Positions 9,233-16,905 of a DNA stretch of 64,000 nucleotides are shown here, piece after piece (the first letter of the stretch is position 1; the number at the start of each line of letters is the position of its first letter). The translations under genes and the position numbers were made by a program. This DNA comes from ZC4RG17 sp036380875 (lineage in GTDB: Bacteria; Actinomycetota; Acidimicrobiia; Spongiisociales; ZC4RG35), in the NCBI GenBank assembly GCA_036380875.1, contig DASVDX010000054.1:1-64000 (forward strand), given 5' to 3'. The notes beneath the pieces are model-generated. The model searched no databases, was not told the DNA's origin, and saw nothing but the letters and a program-made list of their open reading frames with translations.

Positions 9233-10489
9233 TCAGCCGCCGATGGCGAACACCAGGGTGTGGATCGCCAACCCCACGAGCCCGCCCACCACCGTGCCGT
9301 TGATGCGAACGAACTGGAGATCGCGACCCATCCACAGCTCCAACCGACGGCTCGTCTCCTCGGGATCCCACCGCTCGATCGTCACGGCGATGATGTCGGC
9401 CAGTTCGTTCTGACCCACCCGGGCGAGGGGAGGGGCGAGCGACTCGAGCCACGCGTCGACCCGCTTGCGCAGGTCGGGATCCGCGGTGAGGCGTTTGCCC
9501 AATTGGCGGAGCGCATTGGCTATGCGGCCCCGCATCGGAGAGTCAGTCCGGGAGGCGGCGTCGGCCAACCCAGTCGTCAGCTGCGACCACAGCTCGCGGG
9601 CCCACTGGCGGATCTCCGGCTGAGAAGCGATGGCGTCGATCCGTTCGGACACCAAGCCGGCCAGATCGGGGTCGGTCTGGAGCCGACGGGCCACCTCGAC
9701 CAGACGGAGATCGAGCGTGCGACGGATCTCGTGGTTCGGGTCGGAGGCGATCCGATGGATGAGGTCGACCAGCGCGTCGAAGCCCCGGGCGAACACGGCG
9801 TCATCGACCACCTCCGGCACCCACCACGGTGACTGCTCGCCCACCCAGCGGCGGAGGGTCTCCCGGTTCTCCTCCAGCGTCGAAGCCAGCCCCCGGATCG
9901 CTCCCTCCATCATCGACTGGTGCTGGCCGGCCACCACTGCCGCCTCGATGCCCTTGCCCACCATCTCGGCCATGGGCAGCGACTGCAGTCGGTCGAGCAC
10001 GAACGTCTCGAGAGACTCCTCCACGGCGTCGCTGTCGAGGCCCTCGGCCACGGCGCCGACGACGGCAGCGATCTGGCCGGCGAGCACGTCGGCGTTGTGG
10101 TCGGCGGACAGCCACTCGCCGGTGCGGCGGGGCAGGTCGGCAGCCCGGATGCGCTCCACGAGTTGGCTCGGCTCGAGGAAGTTGTAGCGCACGAACTCGC
10201 CCAGGCTCCTCGCCAATCCGGTCTTCGACCGGGGAATGATGGCGGTGTGGGGAATGGGGATGCCGAATGGGTGGCGGAAGAGGGCGGTGACGGCGAACCA
10301 GTCGGCGACTCCGCCGATCATCGCCGCCTCGGCGGTCGAGCGGAGGAAACCCACCCAGGTGGCGTCGCCCAAAGTGAACGTGGAGGCGAACACCGCCGTC
10401 GCGAGGAGGAGCAGGCCGCTGGCGCGGCGGCGGGCGCGCCGCAGTTCCTGGGCGCGTTCCAGGTCGTAGGTCGTGCTCGGCGAAGTCAC
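9233..10489 (-). CDS. DUF445 family membrane-associated protein
   Basis: 418-residue DUF445 (YjiN-like) protein. Near the N-terminus are a hydrophobic segment (ASGLLLLATAVFASTFTL) and the hallmark AEAAMIGGVADWFAVTALFRHPFGIPIPHTAIIP. A long helical central region follows, and a second hydrophobic stretch lies at the extreme C-terminus (TVVGGLVGLAIHTLVFAIGG). Function is unknown across the family. GTG 10489 has CACCAT 6 nt upstream. It is divergent from the MFS gene. Confidence 0.88.
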   Translation of the reverse strand: MTSPSTTYDLERAQELRRARRRASGLLLLATAVFASTFTLGDATWVGFLRSTAEAAMIGGVADWFAVTALFRHPFGIPIPHTAIIPRSKTGLARSLGEFVRYNFLEPSQLVERIRAADLPRRTGEWLSADHNADVLAGQIAAVVGAVAEGLDSDAVEESLETFVLDRLQSLPMAEMVGKGIEAAVVAGQHQSMMEGAIRGLASTLEENRETLRRWVGEQSPWWVPEVVDDAVFARGFDALVDLIHRIASDPNHEIRRTLDLRLVEVARRLQTDPDLAGLVSERIDAIASQPEIRQWARELWSQLTTGLADAASRTDSPMRGRIANALRQLGKRLTADPDLRKRVDAWLESLAPPLARVGQNELADIIAVTIERWDPEETSRRLELWMGRDLQFVRINGTVVGGLVGLAIHTLVFAIGG

Positions 10490-10495
10490 CGGCTC

Positions 10496-10501
10496 ATGGT
10501 G
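10496..10501 (-). promoter_or_regulatory. -10-like box for the DUF445 gene
   Basis: Reverse-strand CACCAT, 6 nt before GTG 10489, shares the spacing seen at many starts in this window. It matches only YANNNT, so support is modest. Confidence 0.3.
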
Positions 10502-10534
10502 GCATGCAGGCGCGAGAAGGTCGGTGAGCGGCCA

Positions 10535-10540
10535 TACGAT
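10535..10540 (+). promoter_or_regulatory. -10-like box for the leaderless MFS gene
   Basis: TACGAT, 6 nt before ATG 10547. A weak GAGG lies immediately before the ATG but is too close to serve as a ribosome binding site. Confidence 0.4.
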
Positions 10541-10546
10541 TCGAGG

Positions 10547-11704
10547 ATGACCCGTGCGTCCCAGCTGCGACTTCTCGTGCTCGCAGTCCTCTTGGTGACG
10601 TTGTCGACGCTTCCCGTTTTCCTGGTCGGAGCCGCCTTCTTTCAGATCGGGCCAGAGCTGTCCATCGGCCCCCTCGGTCTAGGGGCGTTGACTGCCGCCT
10701 TCTTCTTCACCTCGGCGGCTGTCTCGACCCGGCTCGGGAAATGGGTCGAGCGCGTCGGGTGGCAGAAGGCGATGCGGGTCAATGGCATAGGCTCGGCTCT
10801 GCTCGCCACGCTCATCGCCCCTCTGGCTCGTGACGTCTGGTCGCTCGCCACACTGCTGGTGGCGGGGGCGGTGGTCTACGGCATCAGCAATCCCGCCGCC
10901 AACCAGGCCCTAGCTCTGCACACGAACCCCCACCGGCTCGCCACCGTGTTCGGCATCAAACACGCCGGCATCCCCAGTTCCACCCTCCTCGCCGGCCTGG
11001 CTGTCCCGGCAGTGGTGATCGATCTCGGGTGGCGCACAGCGTTCTTCATCGCTCCTCTGCTCGCCGTCGTGGTGTGGGCGCTGATCCCCCGACAGGTTCC
11101 CGAGCCCGTCCCGATGGAAGGCCCGATGCGGGACAGCGACCGGCTCTCCGGCTCGGACCTCCGCCGTCTGGCTGTGGTCGCCGCTCTCGGCGCGGTGGCC
11201 GCTGGAGCGCTGGGGACTTTCCTGGTCAGCGCGTCGGTGGAAGCCGGCATCGACGAGGCGGCGGCCGGTTGGCTCCAGTTCGTCGGCTCTGGGGCGAGCA
11301 TCGGCGCAAGGCTCCTGGTCGGCATGGCCGTGGATCGCCGCGGAGGTGGAAGACGGGCTCTGTTCTCACTGCTCGCCGCCGGGGCCGTCGCCTTCGCCGT
11401 GCTTCCCTGGGCGGTGGGAGCGTGGTTCGTGATCGTGACGATCATCGCCTACGCCACCGGGTGGGGCTGGCCCGGCCTGATGACGGCCACGGTGGTCGGC
11501 TCCGACCGGAGTGCGGCCGCATCCCGGTCGGCGATCACCCAAGCCGGCGTGTTCGTCGGCGCTGCCGGCGGGCCCCTGGTTCTCGGCGCGGTGGCCGAGC
11601 AGCTCTCGTTCGACCCGATGTGGCTTCTCGTGGCGGTGGGTCTGGTGTTCGCCGTGGGCTTGTCGGCCCCGGTCCTGCTCCAACGGCGGGTTCGGCCGGC
11701 GTGA
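10547..11704 (+). CDS. Major facilitator superfamily transporter
   Basis: 385-residue polytopic membrane protein with about 12 hydrophobic segments and an MFS_1 organisation. The N-half has a short charged loop (TRLGKWVERVGWQKAMRV) after the second helix; a central polar loop (PRQVPEPVPMEGPMRDSDRLSG) divides two six-helix halves; the C-half repeats a similar loop (RLLVGMAVDRRGGGRR). Substrate is unknown; drug, sugar and cyanate/nitrate-type carriers share this shape. ATG 10547 is supported by TACGAT at 6 nt. The thioesterase gene follows after 19 nt. Confidence 0.85.
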   Translation: MTRASQLRLLVLAVLLVTLSTLPVFLVGAAFFQIGPELSIGPLGLGALTAAFFFTSAAVSTRLGKWVERVGWQKAMRVNGIGSALLATLIAPLARDVWSLATLLVAGAVVYGISNPAANQALALHTNPHRLATVFGIKHAGIPSSTLLAGLAVPAVVIDLGWRTAFFIAPLLAVVVWALIPRQVPEPVPMEGPMRDSDRLSGSDLRRLAVVAALGAVAAGALGTFLVSASVEAGIDEAAAGWLQFVGSGASIGARLLVGMAVDRRGGGRRALFSLLAAGAVAFAVLPWAVGAWFVIVTIIAYATGWGWPGLMTATVVGSDRSAAASRSAITQAGVFVGAAGGPLVLGAVAEQLSFDPMWLLVAVGLVFAVGLSAPVLLQRRVRPA

Positions 11705-11723
11705 CGTGGCACAATCGGCGCCG

Positions 11724-12107
11724 ATGGACGCCGCCACCCTTCTCTCCCGCGACCGCTTCGCCGCTGCTCTAGGAGCCCGCCTCGTGGTCGACGAGCCCGG
11801 CCGGGTGGTGGTGGAGATGACAGTGTCCGAGATGCACCTCGACGAGTCGGGGGAGGTCTCGAGTGGGGCGCTGTTCGCTCTCGCCGACTGCGCGATGAGC
11901 CTGATCTCCAACGCCGACGTCACCGCCGTCGCCGTCGCCACCCATTTCGTCCGCCACGGGACAGCCGCCCCGGGCCAAATCGTCACGGCCGACGCCCGCC
12001 CCGCGATGAGGGCTGACGGGCCGGAGCGCACCTGGGACATCCCGCTCACCGTCGGCGACGCTTGCGTGGCGCGGTTCGTGGGCACCACGCTGACCTTGTC
12101 TCGATAA
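11724..12107 (+). CDS. PaaI-like hotdog-fold thioesterase
   Basis: 127-residue 4HBT/PaaI-type hotdog protein likely to hydrolyse a small acyl-CoA thioester. The hotdog helix motif is GEVSSGALFALADCAMSLISN, followed by strand AVAVATHFVRHGTAAPG. The usual PaaI catalytic Asp/Glu region reads ALADCAM, so an acidic residue is present. Acyl substrate unknown. ATG 11724 has CACAAT 8 nt upstream. It may be cotranscribed with the MFS gene, 19 nt away. Confidence 0.8.
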   Translation: MDAATLLSRDRFAAALGARLVVDEPGRVVVEMTVSEMHLDESGEVSSGALFALADCAMSLISNADVTAVAVATHFVRHGTAAPGQIVTADARPAMRADGPERTWDIPLTVGDACVARFVGTTLTLSR

Positions 12108-12135
12108 CCCTCTTCAAACCCAAGAGATCGTTCTA

Positions 12136-12141
12136 TAGCGT
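12136..12141 (+). promoter_or_regulatory. -10-like box for the 289-residue protein gene
   Basis: TAGCGT, 7 nt before ATG 12149, in a locally AT-richer spacer. No Shine-Dalgarno sequence. Confidence 0.35.
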
Positions 12142-12148
12142 CGGCGGC

Positions 12149-13018
12149 ATGGCCGATGCACCCACCCCCGCCCAGATCCTCGAGATGGCCCTCGCTTATT
12201 TCGCCTCCGTCGGGATCGAAGTGACCGTCGACGACGAAGGGCTCGTCACCGACGACGGCCGGGTGTTCGGGCTGGAGCCCCTGCGACGCCGCCTCGCCGA
12301 CCGTGAGCCGGGGGAATGGGTGGAGGCGGTGCGGGCCCACTTCGACACCCTCCTGTCGGTAGACCCCTCCATGCCCGCCACCTTCCAGGAGGCAGCGTCG
12401 CGGTTGCGGTCGGCGGTCATCGCCGAGAGCGATCTAGGGCTGTTCGACGGGGCGCTCATGGAGCGGCCGTTGGTCGACGGGCTCGGCGAGCGTCTGATGG
12501 TCCGCCGCGGGCCGCTGGGAATGACCGTGACCGCCGAGACGGTCGAACGATGGGACGTCGCCCCGCGCCTCGTGTGGGAGCGGGCGCGCAGCGGATCGTT
12601 GTGGGACGAGCCAGTCCAAACGGAGCGGTTCCGGGTGGCCGACGGTGCCGTGAGGTATCTGGCCGTGCGCGGTGGGCGGTGGACGTCCACCCATGTCTTG
12701 GCGGTGGGCCGGTACCTCGGCGCCCGCCACCCCTACGGGGCGCTGGTGGCGGTACCTGCTCGGGACGAGATCCTCATCCACCAGGTCCGAGACACCTCAC
12801 TCACCGACGCAGCCCTCGCCATGCTCAGGCACGCCATGACCTCCTACGTCGAGTCTCCGCTCCCTGTGGGCTGCGACCTGTTCTGGTGGGACGACGGCGC
12901 TCTCCACCGGATATGCACCCCCGCCGACGGTCACTACCGCTACATTCGTGTCCCGGCGTTTTCGGCGATGCTGTGGAGACTCGACGAGGCCACCGCCGCG
13001 CCCAGGCGCCACGACTGA
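12149..13018 (+). CDS. Conserved hypothetical protein, DUF1444-like character
   Basis: 289-residue soluble protein not recognised with confidence. It has an acidic N-terminal segment with an internal YFASVGIEVTVDDEGLVTDDGRVFGLEPLRRRL unit. The C-terminal half ends in a block rich in aromatics and charges (PVGCDLFWWDDGALHRICT). The overall layout recalls DUF1444-type proteins, in which a helix-strand N-part precedes a mixed alpha/beta C-part, but this is a weak impression. No signal peptide or membrane span. ATG 12149 is supported by TAGCGT at 7 nt. A possible small hairpin (GGGTC-CTTC-GACCC, 13024-13037) follows the stop. Confidence 0.65.
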   Translation: MADAPTPAQILEMALAYFASVGIEVTVDDEGLVTDDGRVFGLEPLRRRLADREPGEWVEAVRAHFDTLLSVDPSMPATFQEAASRLRSAVIAESDLGLFDGALMERPLVDGLGERLMVRRGPLGMTVTAETVERWDVAPRLVWERARSGSLWDEPVQTERFRVADGAVRYLAVRGGRWTSTHVLAVGRYLGARHPYGALVAVPARDEILIHQVRDTSLTDAALAMLRHAMTSYVESPLPVGCDLFWWDDGALHRICTPADGHYRYIRVPAFSAMLWRLDEATAAPRRHD

Positions 13019-13099
13019 GGGCTGGGTCCTTCGACCCTCTGGCGCAGAAGTCAGAGGCTCCTAAGCTCTTGGTCGGGCTATCCGAATAGGGAGTTGGGA

Positions 13100-13468
13100 A
13101 TGAAAGTGTTCGTGGCGACGCGCGCCGGCGCCGAGCCTGGTGACTTTTCGCAGACCGTAGAGGGCGAGTTGGTCCGTCTTCCCATCACCTGCGACGACCC
13201 TACGTGCGACTGTGGGAAAGCGATGACGGGCCTGGGAAGCGGGCTGTCGACGACGACTTTCACGGTGCGGGAGATGGACCTCGATCGCACCACGTACCGA
13301 CAGCTCCTGTGGGACACGCTGCTTCGTGACGGTTGGGTCGACGAAGACAAGGACGAAGACCACGAGTGGGTGGATCGCCTGGTCGAGCTACATCTCGACC
13401 TGGCCGACAAGTTCACCCCCGATATCCCTCTGCGGCTGGCGGGCGACCGACTCTACGAGCGCCGCTGA
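13100..13468 (+). CDS. Conserved hypothetical actinobacterial protein (122 residues)
   Basis: Small soluble acidic protein. It starts MKVFVATRAGAEPGDFSQTVEGELV, then has a cysteine cluster CDDPTCDCGKAMTGLGSG that could hold a metal or disulfide, then a helical acidic part (DEDKDEDHEWVDRLVELHLDLADKF). I recall a similar layout (MKVxVATR, TVEGELV, CxC-GK near residue 35) in actinobacterial proteins of unknown function, but no family can be assigned safely. ATG 13100 is preferred to TTG 13094 because GGGAG lies about 6 nt before the ATG. Confidence 0.65.
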   Translation: MKVFVATRAGAEPGDFSQTVEGELVRLPITCDDPTCDCGKAMTGLGSGLSTTTFTVREMDLDRTTYRQLLWDTLLRDGWVDEDKDEDHEWVDRLVELHLDLADKFTPDIPLRLAGDRLYERR

Positions 13469-13491
13469 GCTCCGTGCCGGGAGCGGCGACG

Positions 13492-13497
13492 TACACT
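13492..13497 (+). promoter_or_regulatory. -10-like box for leaderless threonine aldolase gene
   Basis: TACACT, 7 nt before GTG 13505. The intervening CCCCGGG is not a ribosome binding site. Confidence 0.45.
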
Positions 13498-13504
13498 CCC
13501 CGGG

Positions 13505-14533
13505 GTGATCGACCTCCGCTCTGATACCGTCACGCAGCCCTGCGAAGCCATGCGCCAGGCCATGGCGGAGGCTCGGGTCGGGGACGACCAGTTCGGCGAG
13601 GATCCGTCGGTCAACCAGCTCCAAGAGCGCGTGGCCGCCCTCCTCGGGAAGGAGGCCGCCATGTGGCTCCCCACCGGCACCATGGCCAACCAGGTCGGTC
13701 TCCGCACACTCACCCGGCCCGGAGACAACGTGATCGTCGCCGCCGGGGCCCACATGGTGTGGTCTGAGACCGGCGCCGGGGCGGCCAACGCCGGTGTCCA
13801 GTTCACCGAGCTCGGGGGAAGCCGGGGCTACTTCGACCGCGACGAGTACCTCGCCGCCCGCAACCCACGGGGCCACGAGCTCCTGCCGCCGACAACACTC
13901 GTCTGCTTCGAAAACACCCACAACCGGGCAGGGGGAGTGGTCGTCCCGCCCCAGGTCGTGGAAGCTGTGTGCGGGGCGGCGAGTCAAGACGGAGTGACGA
14001 CGTTCCTGGACGGTGCCAGGCTGTGGAACGCCGCCGTGGCCCTCGAAATCGACCCGTCCCGGCTCGCTGCCCCCTTCGACGTCGTCTGGGTGGCGTTCTC
14101 CAAGGGGCTCGGAGCTCCCGGTGGCTCGATGATCGCCGGGCCCGCTGACGTCGTGGCCCGTGCCCGCCGTTACCGCCGTATGCTCGGAGGGGCGATGCGT
14201 CAGGTGGGAATCTTCGCCGCCGCCGCCGCCCACGCCCTCGACCACCACATGGACGACCTGCAGGCCGACCACCAGAACGCCCGCACCATCGCATCGATCC
14301 TGGCGGCCTCCGACGCCATCGAGATCGACCCCGAAAGCGTCCAGACCAACATCGTCATCTTCCGACTCGCCCCCGGAGCGGCCGATCCCCAGACCGTGGT
14401 CGACCGGGCTCGCGAGGCCGGGGTGGGAGTCTTCGCCTTCGGAGACGGGATCCGGGCGGTCACTCATCGCGACGTCACCGCCGACGAGTGCCGGGAGGCA
14501 GCGTCGGTCCTGGTGGCGGCCGCGGAGGCTTGA
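13505..14533 (+). CDS. ltaE: Low-specificity L-threonine aldolase
   Basis: 342-residue PLP enzyme (fold type I) that cleaves L-threonine/allo-threonine to glycine and acetaldehyde. Features: MIDLRSDTVTQPCEAMRQAM at the N-terminus, the cofactor-stacking region GKEAAMWLPTGTMANQ, the aspartate in TTFLDGARLWNA, and the Schiff-base lysine K200 in FSKGLGAPGG. Length and motif order are those of GntG/LtaE-type aldolases. GTG 13505 is supported by TACACT at 7 nt. It is followed after 39 nt by the KAS III gene, which has its own box. Confidence 0.93.
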   Translation: MIDLRSDTVTQPCEAMRQAMAEARVGDDQFGEDPSVNQLQERVAALLGKEAAMWLPTGTMANQVGLRTLTRPGDNVIVAAGAHMVWSETGAGAANAGVQFTELGGSRGYFDRDEYLAARNPRGHELLPPTTLVCFENTHNRAGGVVVPPQVVEAVCGAASQDGVTTFLDGARLWNAAVALEIDPSRLAAPFDVVWVAFSKGLGAPGGSMIAGPADVVARARRYRRMLGGAMRQVGIFAAAAAHALDHHMDDLQADHQNARTIASILAASDAIEIDPESVQTNIVIFRLAPGAADPQTVVDRAREAGVGVFAFGDGIRAVTHRDVTADECREAASVLVAAAEA

Positions 14534-14560
14534 CGGCGTAGGTCAGGCTCGTTCTTCCGT

Positions 14561-14566
14561 TACGCT
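14561..14566 (+). promoter_or_regulatory. -10-like box for leaderless KAS III gene
   Basis: TACGCT, 6 nt before ATG 14573; no Shine-Dalgarno sequence. Confidence 0.45.
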
Positions 14567-14572
14567 CCGACT

Positions 14573-15559
14573 ATGAGCATCACCGCAGCGATCCTCGGCT
14601 TCGGCGGGTACGTGCCGGAGCGGGTCGTGACGAATCGTGACTGGGAAGAGCTCGTCGACACGACCGACGAATGGATCGTGACGCGGACCGGGATCCGGGA
14701 GCGTCGCTTCGCCGCTGCCGACGAGGCCACCGCCGACCTCGCCGAGAAGGCGGCCCGGGTGGCGATGGAGGAGGCGGCACTCGGCGGAGAGGACATCGAC
14801 GAGATCATCGTCGCCACCGATACCCCGGAGGTGTACACGCCGGACACTGCCGCGTTCCTCCAGGACAGGCTCGGGGCGCGCAGCATCCCCGCCTACGATC
14901 TCGGCGGCAGCGGTTGCGCCGGGTGGCTGCAGGCAATCGACGTCGCCCGCGCTCGCATCGCCCTCCAACCCAAGCGGATCCTGGTCGTCGGGGTGGAGCT
15001 GATCTCGCGCATCATCTCCTGGAAGGAGCGGGAGACTTGTGTCCTGTTCGGTGACGGCGCCGGCGCCGTCGTGATGGGCCCGGAGGGAGGCACGGCGCGG
15101 CTCCTCGACGTCGTGGCCGGCACCGACGGCTCACGGGCGGAGATCCTGACGCTCTCCACCGGCGGGACCCGGCATCCGTTCAACCAGGAGGCCGTTACCT
15201 CGGGGGCATACAACCACCTCACCATGAACGGCCGGGAGGTCTTCAGGGAGGCGGTGCGGCGGATGAGCAAAGCCGCCCGGGAGATAATCGAGCGGATCGG
15301 TGCCTCGCTCGCCGACGTTGCGTTGGTGGTGCCCCACCAGGCGAATCAGCGGATCATCGACGCGGTCGGCAAAGAGCTGGGAGTCGAGCCAGACCGCATG
15401 TACAGCAACATCGCCTCCTACGGCAACATCGGTTCGGCCACGGTTCCCTTCGCCCTGTGGGAGGCACGCCGCAACGGGAGCATCCGCCCCGGCGACCTGG
15501 TCGTGCTGGCCGCGTTCGGAGCCGGCTTCCATTGGGCCGCCGCTGCCGTCCAGTTCTGA
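14573..15559 (+). CDS. fabH: Beta-ketoacyl-ACP synthase III
   Basis: 328-residue thiolase-fold condensing enzyme. The catalytic triad is complete: C115 in GGSGCAGWL, H255 in VVPHQANQR and N285 in YGNIGSATVP. The N-terminus (GGYVPERVVTNRDWEELVDTTDEWIVTRTGIRERR) is typical of FabH. Expected reaction: decarboxylative condensation of an acyl-CoA primer with malonyl-ACP to start fatty acid synthesis. No other fab gene lies nearby, so a role with a special acyl primer or secondary product is possible. The stop is 4 nt from the convergent MBL-fold gene. Confidence 0.93.
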   Translation: MSITAAILGFGGYVPERVVTNRDWEELVDTTDEWIVTRTGIRERRFAAADEATADLAEKAARVAMEEAALGGEDIDEIIVATDTPEVYTPDTAAFLQDRLGARSIPAYDLGGSGCAGWLQAIDVARARIALQPKRILVVGVELISRIISWKERETCVLFGDGAGAVVMGPEGGTARLLDVVAGTDGSRAEILTLSTGGTRHPFNQEAVTSGAYNHLTMNGREVFREAVRRMSKAAREIIERIGASLADVALVVPHQANQRIIDAVGKELGVEPDRMYSNIASYGNIGSATVPFALWEARRNGSIRPGDLVVLAAFGAGFHWAAAAVQF

Positions 15560-15563
15560 GCGC

Positions 15564-16205
15564 TCAGAGGTCGAGCGAGCCGTCCGGTCGGATCGGCTCC
15601 ACCGCCAGGTCGGTCACTTCCTGGCACAGGCGCATGTACAGGCCCCAGCCGGCGTCGTTGACGATGGCGTCGTGGATCGGGAAGGCCCGGCTCGGCGCCA
15701 CCGCGGCGAGGAAGTCGGCGGTCATCGCCACCCGCGCCCATGGAGCGGTGAGCGGCAAGGCCAGCACGTCGATACCCTCCAGCGGGTATTCGTAGGAGTC
15801 GCCGGGGTGGTAGAGGCGAGGGCCGTCCGCCTCGGCGAACACGTAGCCGACGTTGCCGATCCGGGGAATCGACCGATAGATCTCGGCGTGGACTCCGCCC
15901 GCCACCTCCACCTGGAGCGCGCCCAAGTCGATGCGGTCGCCGACCGCGGCGGACGCGGCCTCGACACCCTCTCCGCCGAGGGCCGGAACGACCGACGCCT
16001 CTGCCCACACCCGCGCTCCGGTCCGCTGGACGAGAGATGCCGTGCGGCCGACGTCGACGTGGTCGATGTGCTGATGGGTGATGAGCACGGCGTCGACGTC
16101 GTCGAGGTCGTGCCAGGTATCGGAGAAGGCCCCCGGGTCGACCAGCACTCGGGTGCCGCCGGTCTCCACCAGCAAGCAGGCATGGCCCAGGCGCGTGACT
16201 CTCAT
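15564..16205 (-). CDS. MBL-fold metal-dependent hydrolase (UlaG/UPF0173-like)
   Basis: 213-residue metallo-beta-lactamase-fold hydrolase. The metal motif THQHIDHVD (HxHxDH) is present. A further aspartate is in LYHPGDSYEYP, and a C-terminal histidine in AFPIHDAIVN. The short N-terminus (MRVTRLGHACLLVETGGTRVLVDPG) is that of the L-ascorbate-6-phosphate-lactonase-like/UPF0173 group. Substrate unknown. ATG 16205 has CATACT 6 nt upstream. Confidence 0.88.
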   Translation of the reverse strand: MRVTRLGHACLLVETGGTRVLVDPGAFSDTWHDLDDVDAVLITHQHIDHVDVGRTASLVQRTGARVWAEASVVPALGGEGVEAASAAVGDRIDLGALQVEVAGGVHAEIYRSIPRIGNVGYVFAEADGPRLYHPGDSYEYPLEGIDVLALPLTAPWARVAMTADFLAAVAPSRAFPIHDAIVNDAGWGLYMRLCQEVTDLAVEPIRPDGSLDL

Positions 16206-16211
16206 GTGGCG

Positions 16212-16217
16212 AGTATG
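16212..16217 (-). promoter_or_regulatory. -10-like box for the MBL-fold hydrolase gene
   Basis: Reverse-strand CATACT, 6 nt before ATG 16205; consistent with leaderless transcription. Confidence 0.4.
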
Positions 16218-16232
16218 CCGCGAAGCATCTGC

Positions 16233-16523
16233 TCAGGCCATCGTGAAAGCGGAGATCAGGCCTGCTACCGAGATCAGCACGACTGCCAGTGCCAACGTCA
16301 AGGCGGCGGCCGGTAGTCGATAGTGGCCATGGAGATATTCGCGATACGAGAGAACCACCTCCAACAGGGCCGTGGCCAGGGCGGCTATGGCGAGGATCGT
16401 GATCGGCCAGGCGCCGCGGATCAGACCGAGGCGCAAGAACACGAATCCGAGGACGAAGGCCGAGGCGGCGGTGCGACTGGCGGCGAGGGCGGTTCGCTCG
16501 GGCTGGGTCTCGGGAGTCGTCAT
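16233..16523 (-). CDS. DUF202 family small membrane protein (second of pair)
   Basis: 96 residues with three hydrophobic helices and the DUF202 signature ERTALAASRTAASAFVLGFVF at the N-terminus. Function unknown; DUF202 proteins are usually encoded as overlapping pairs and may form hetero-oligomers. Its ATG overlaps the stop of the upstream DUF202 gene as ATGA. Reverse-strand transcription appears to run from the HTH_42 gene through both DUF202 genes. Confidence 0.82.
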   Translation of the reverse strand: MTTPETQPERTALAASRTAASAFVLGFVFLRLGLIRGAWPITILAIAALATALLEVVLSYREYLHGHYRLPAAALTLALAVVLISVAGLISAFTMA

Positions 16524-16894
16524 CGCAACAGGGTCACGATTCCGACAAGAGCGCCCGTCACGATGACGGCGCTGATCAGCATCGCCAATCCTGGCCCGGG
16601 TAGAGGCTCACCCAAACGAAGAGCCCGTTCCATACGCGCCCACCGAACCACTGCACCCAGCGCCACGATCAGGGCGACGGCGAATGTGGCCGCGGATGCC
16701 ATCGGAGCCCACGTCCCGATCGCTTCGCGCGCCAGGAGGATGCCCCCGCCGGCAGCCGCGAAGGCGATGGCTGTGCGAATCCAAGCGAGGAGCGTTCGCT
16801 CGTTTGCGAGGGTGAACCGTGGATCGGGTTCTGCTCCTACGCCGTAGAGCCACCGAGGGCGACGATCGGTCACCCGCCAGAGGTTATCGACCAC
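16520..16894 (-). CDS. DUF202 (YidH-like) membrane protein (first of pair)
   Basis: About 124 residues with three membrane helices. The hallmark PDPRFTLANERTLLAWIRTAIAF is at the N-terminus, the form seen in YidH. GTG 16894 is favoured because GAAGGGG lies 6 nt upstream and the preceding gene stops only 11 nt away; GTG 16873 is an alternative. The longer frame to 16975 would run into the HTH_42 gene. Physiological role unknown. Confidence 0.82.
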   Translation of the reverse strand: MVDNLWRVTDRRPRWLYGVGAEPDPRFTLANERTLLAWIRTAIAFAAAGGGILLAREAIGTWAPMASAATFAVALIVALGAVVRWARMERALRLGEPLPGPGLAMLISAVIVTGALVGIVTLLR

Positions 16895-16905
16895 GGAGAG
16901 CCCCT

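Noticed and set aside
13024..13037. GGGTC-CTTC-GACCC hairpin as a terminator
   Set aside because: Only a 5-bp stem and no U-tract; too weak to call.
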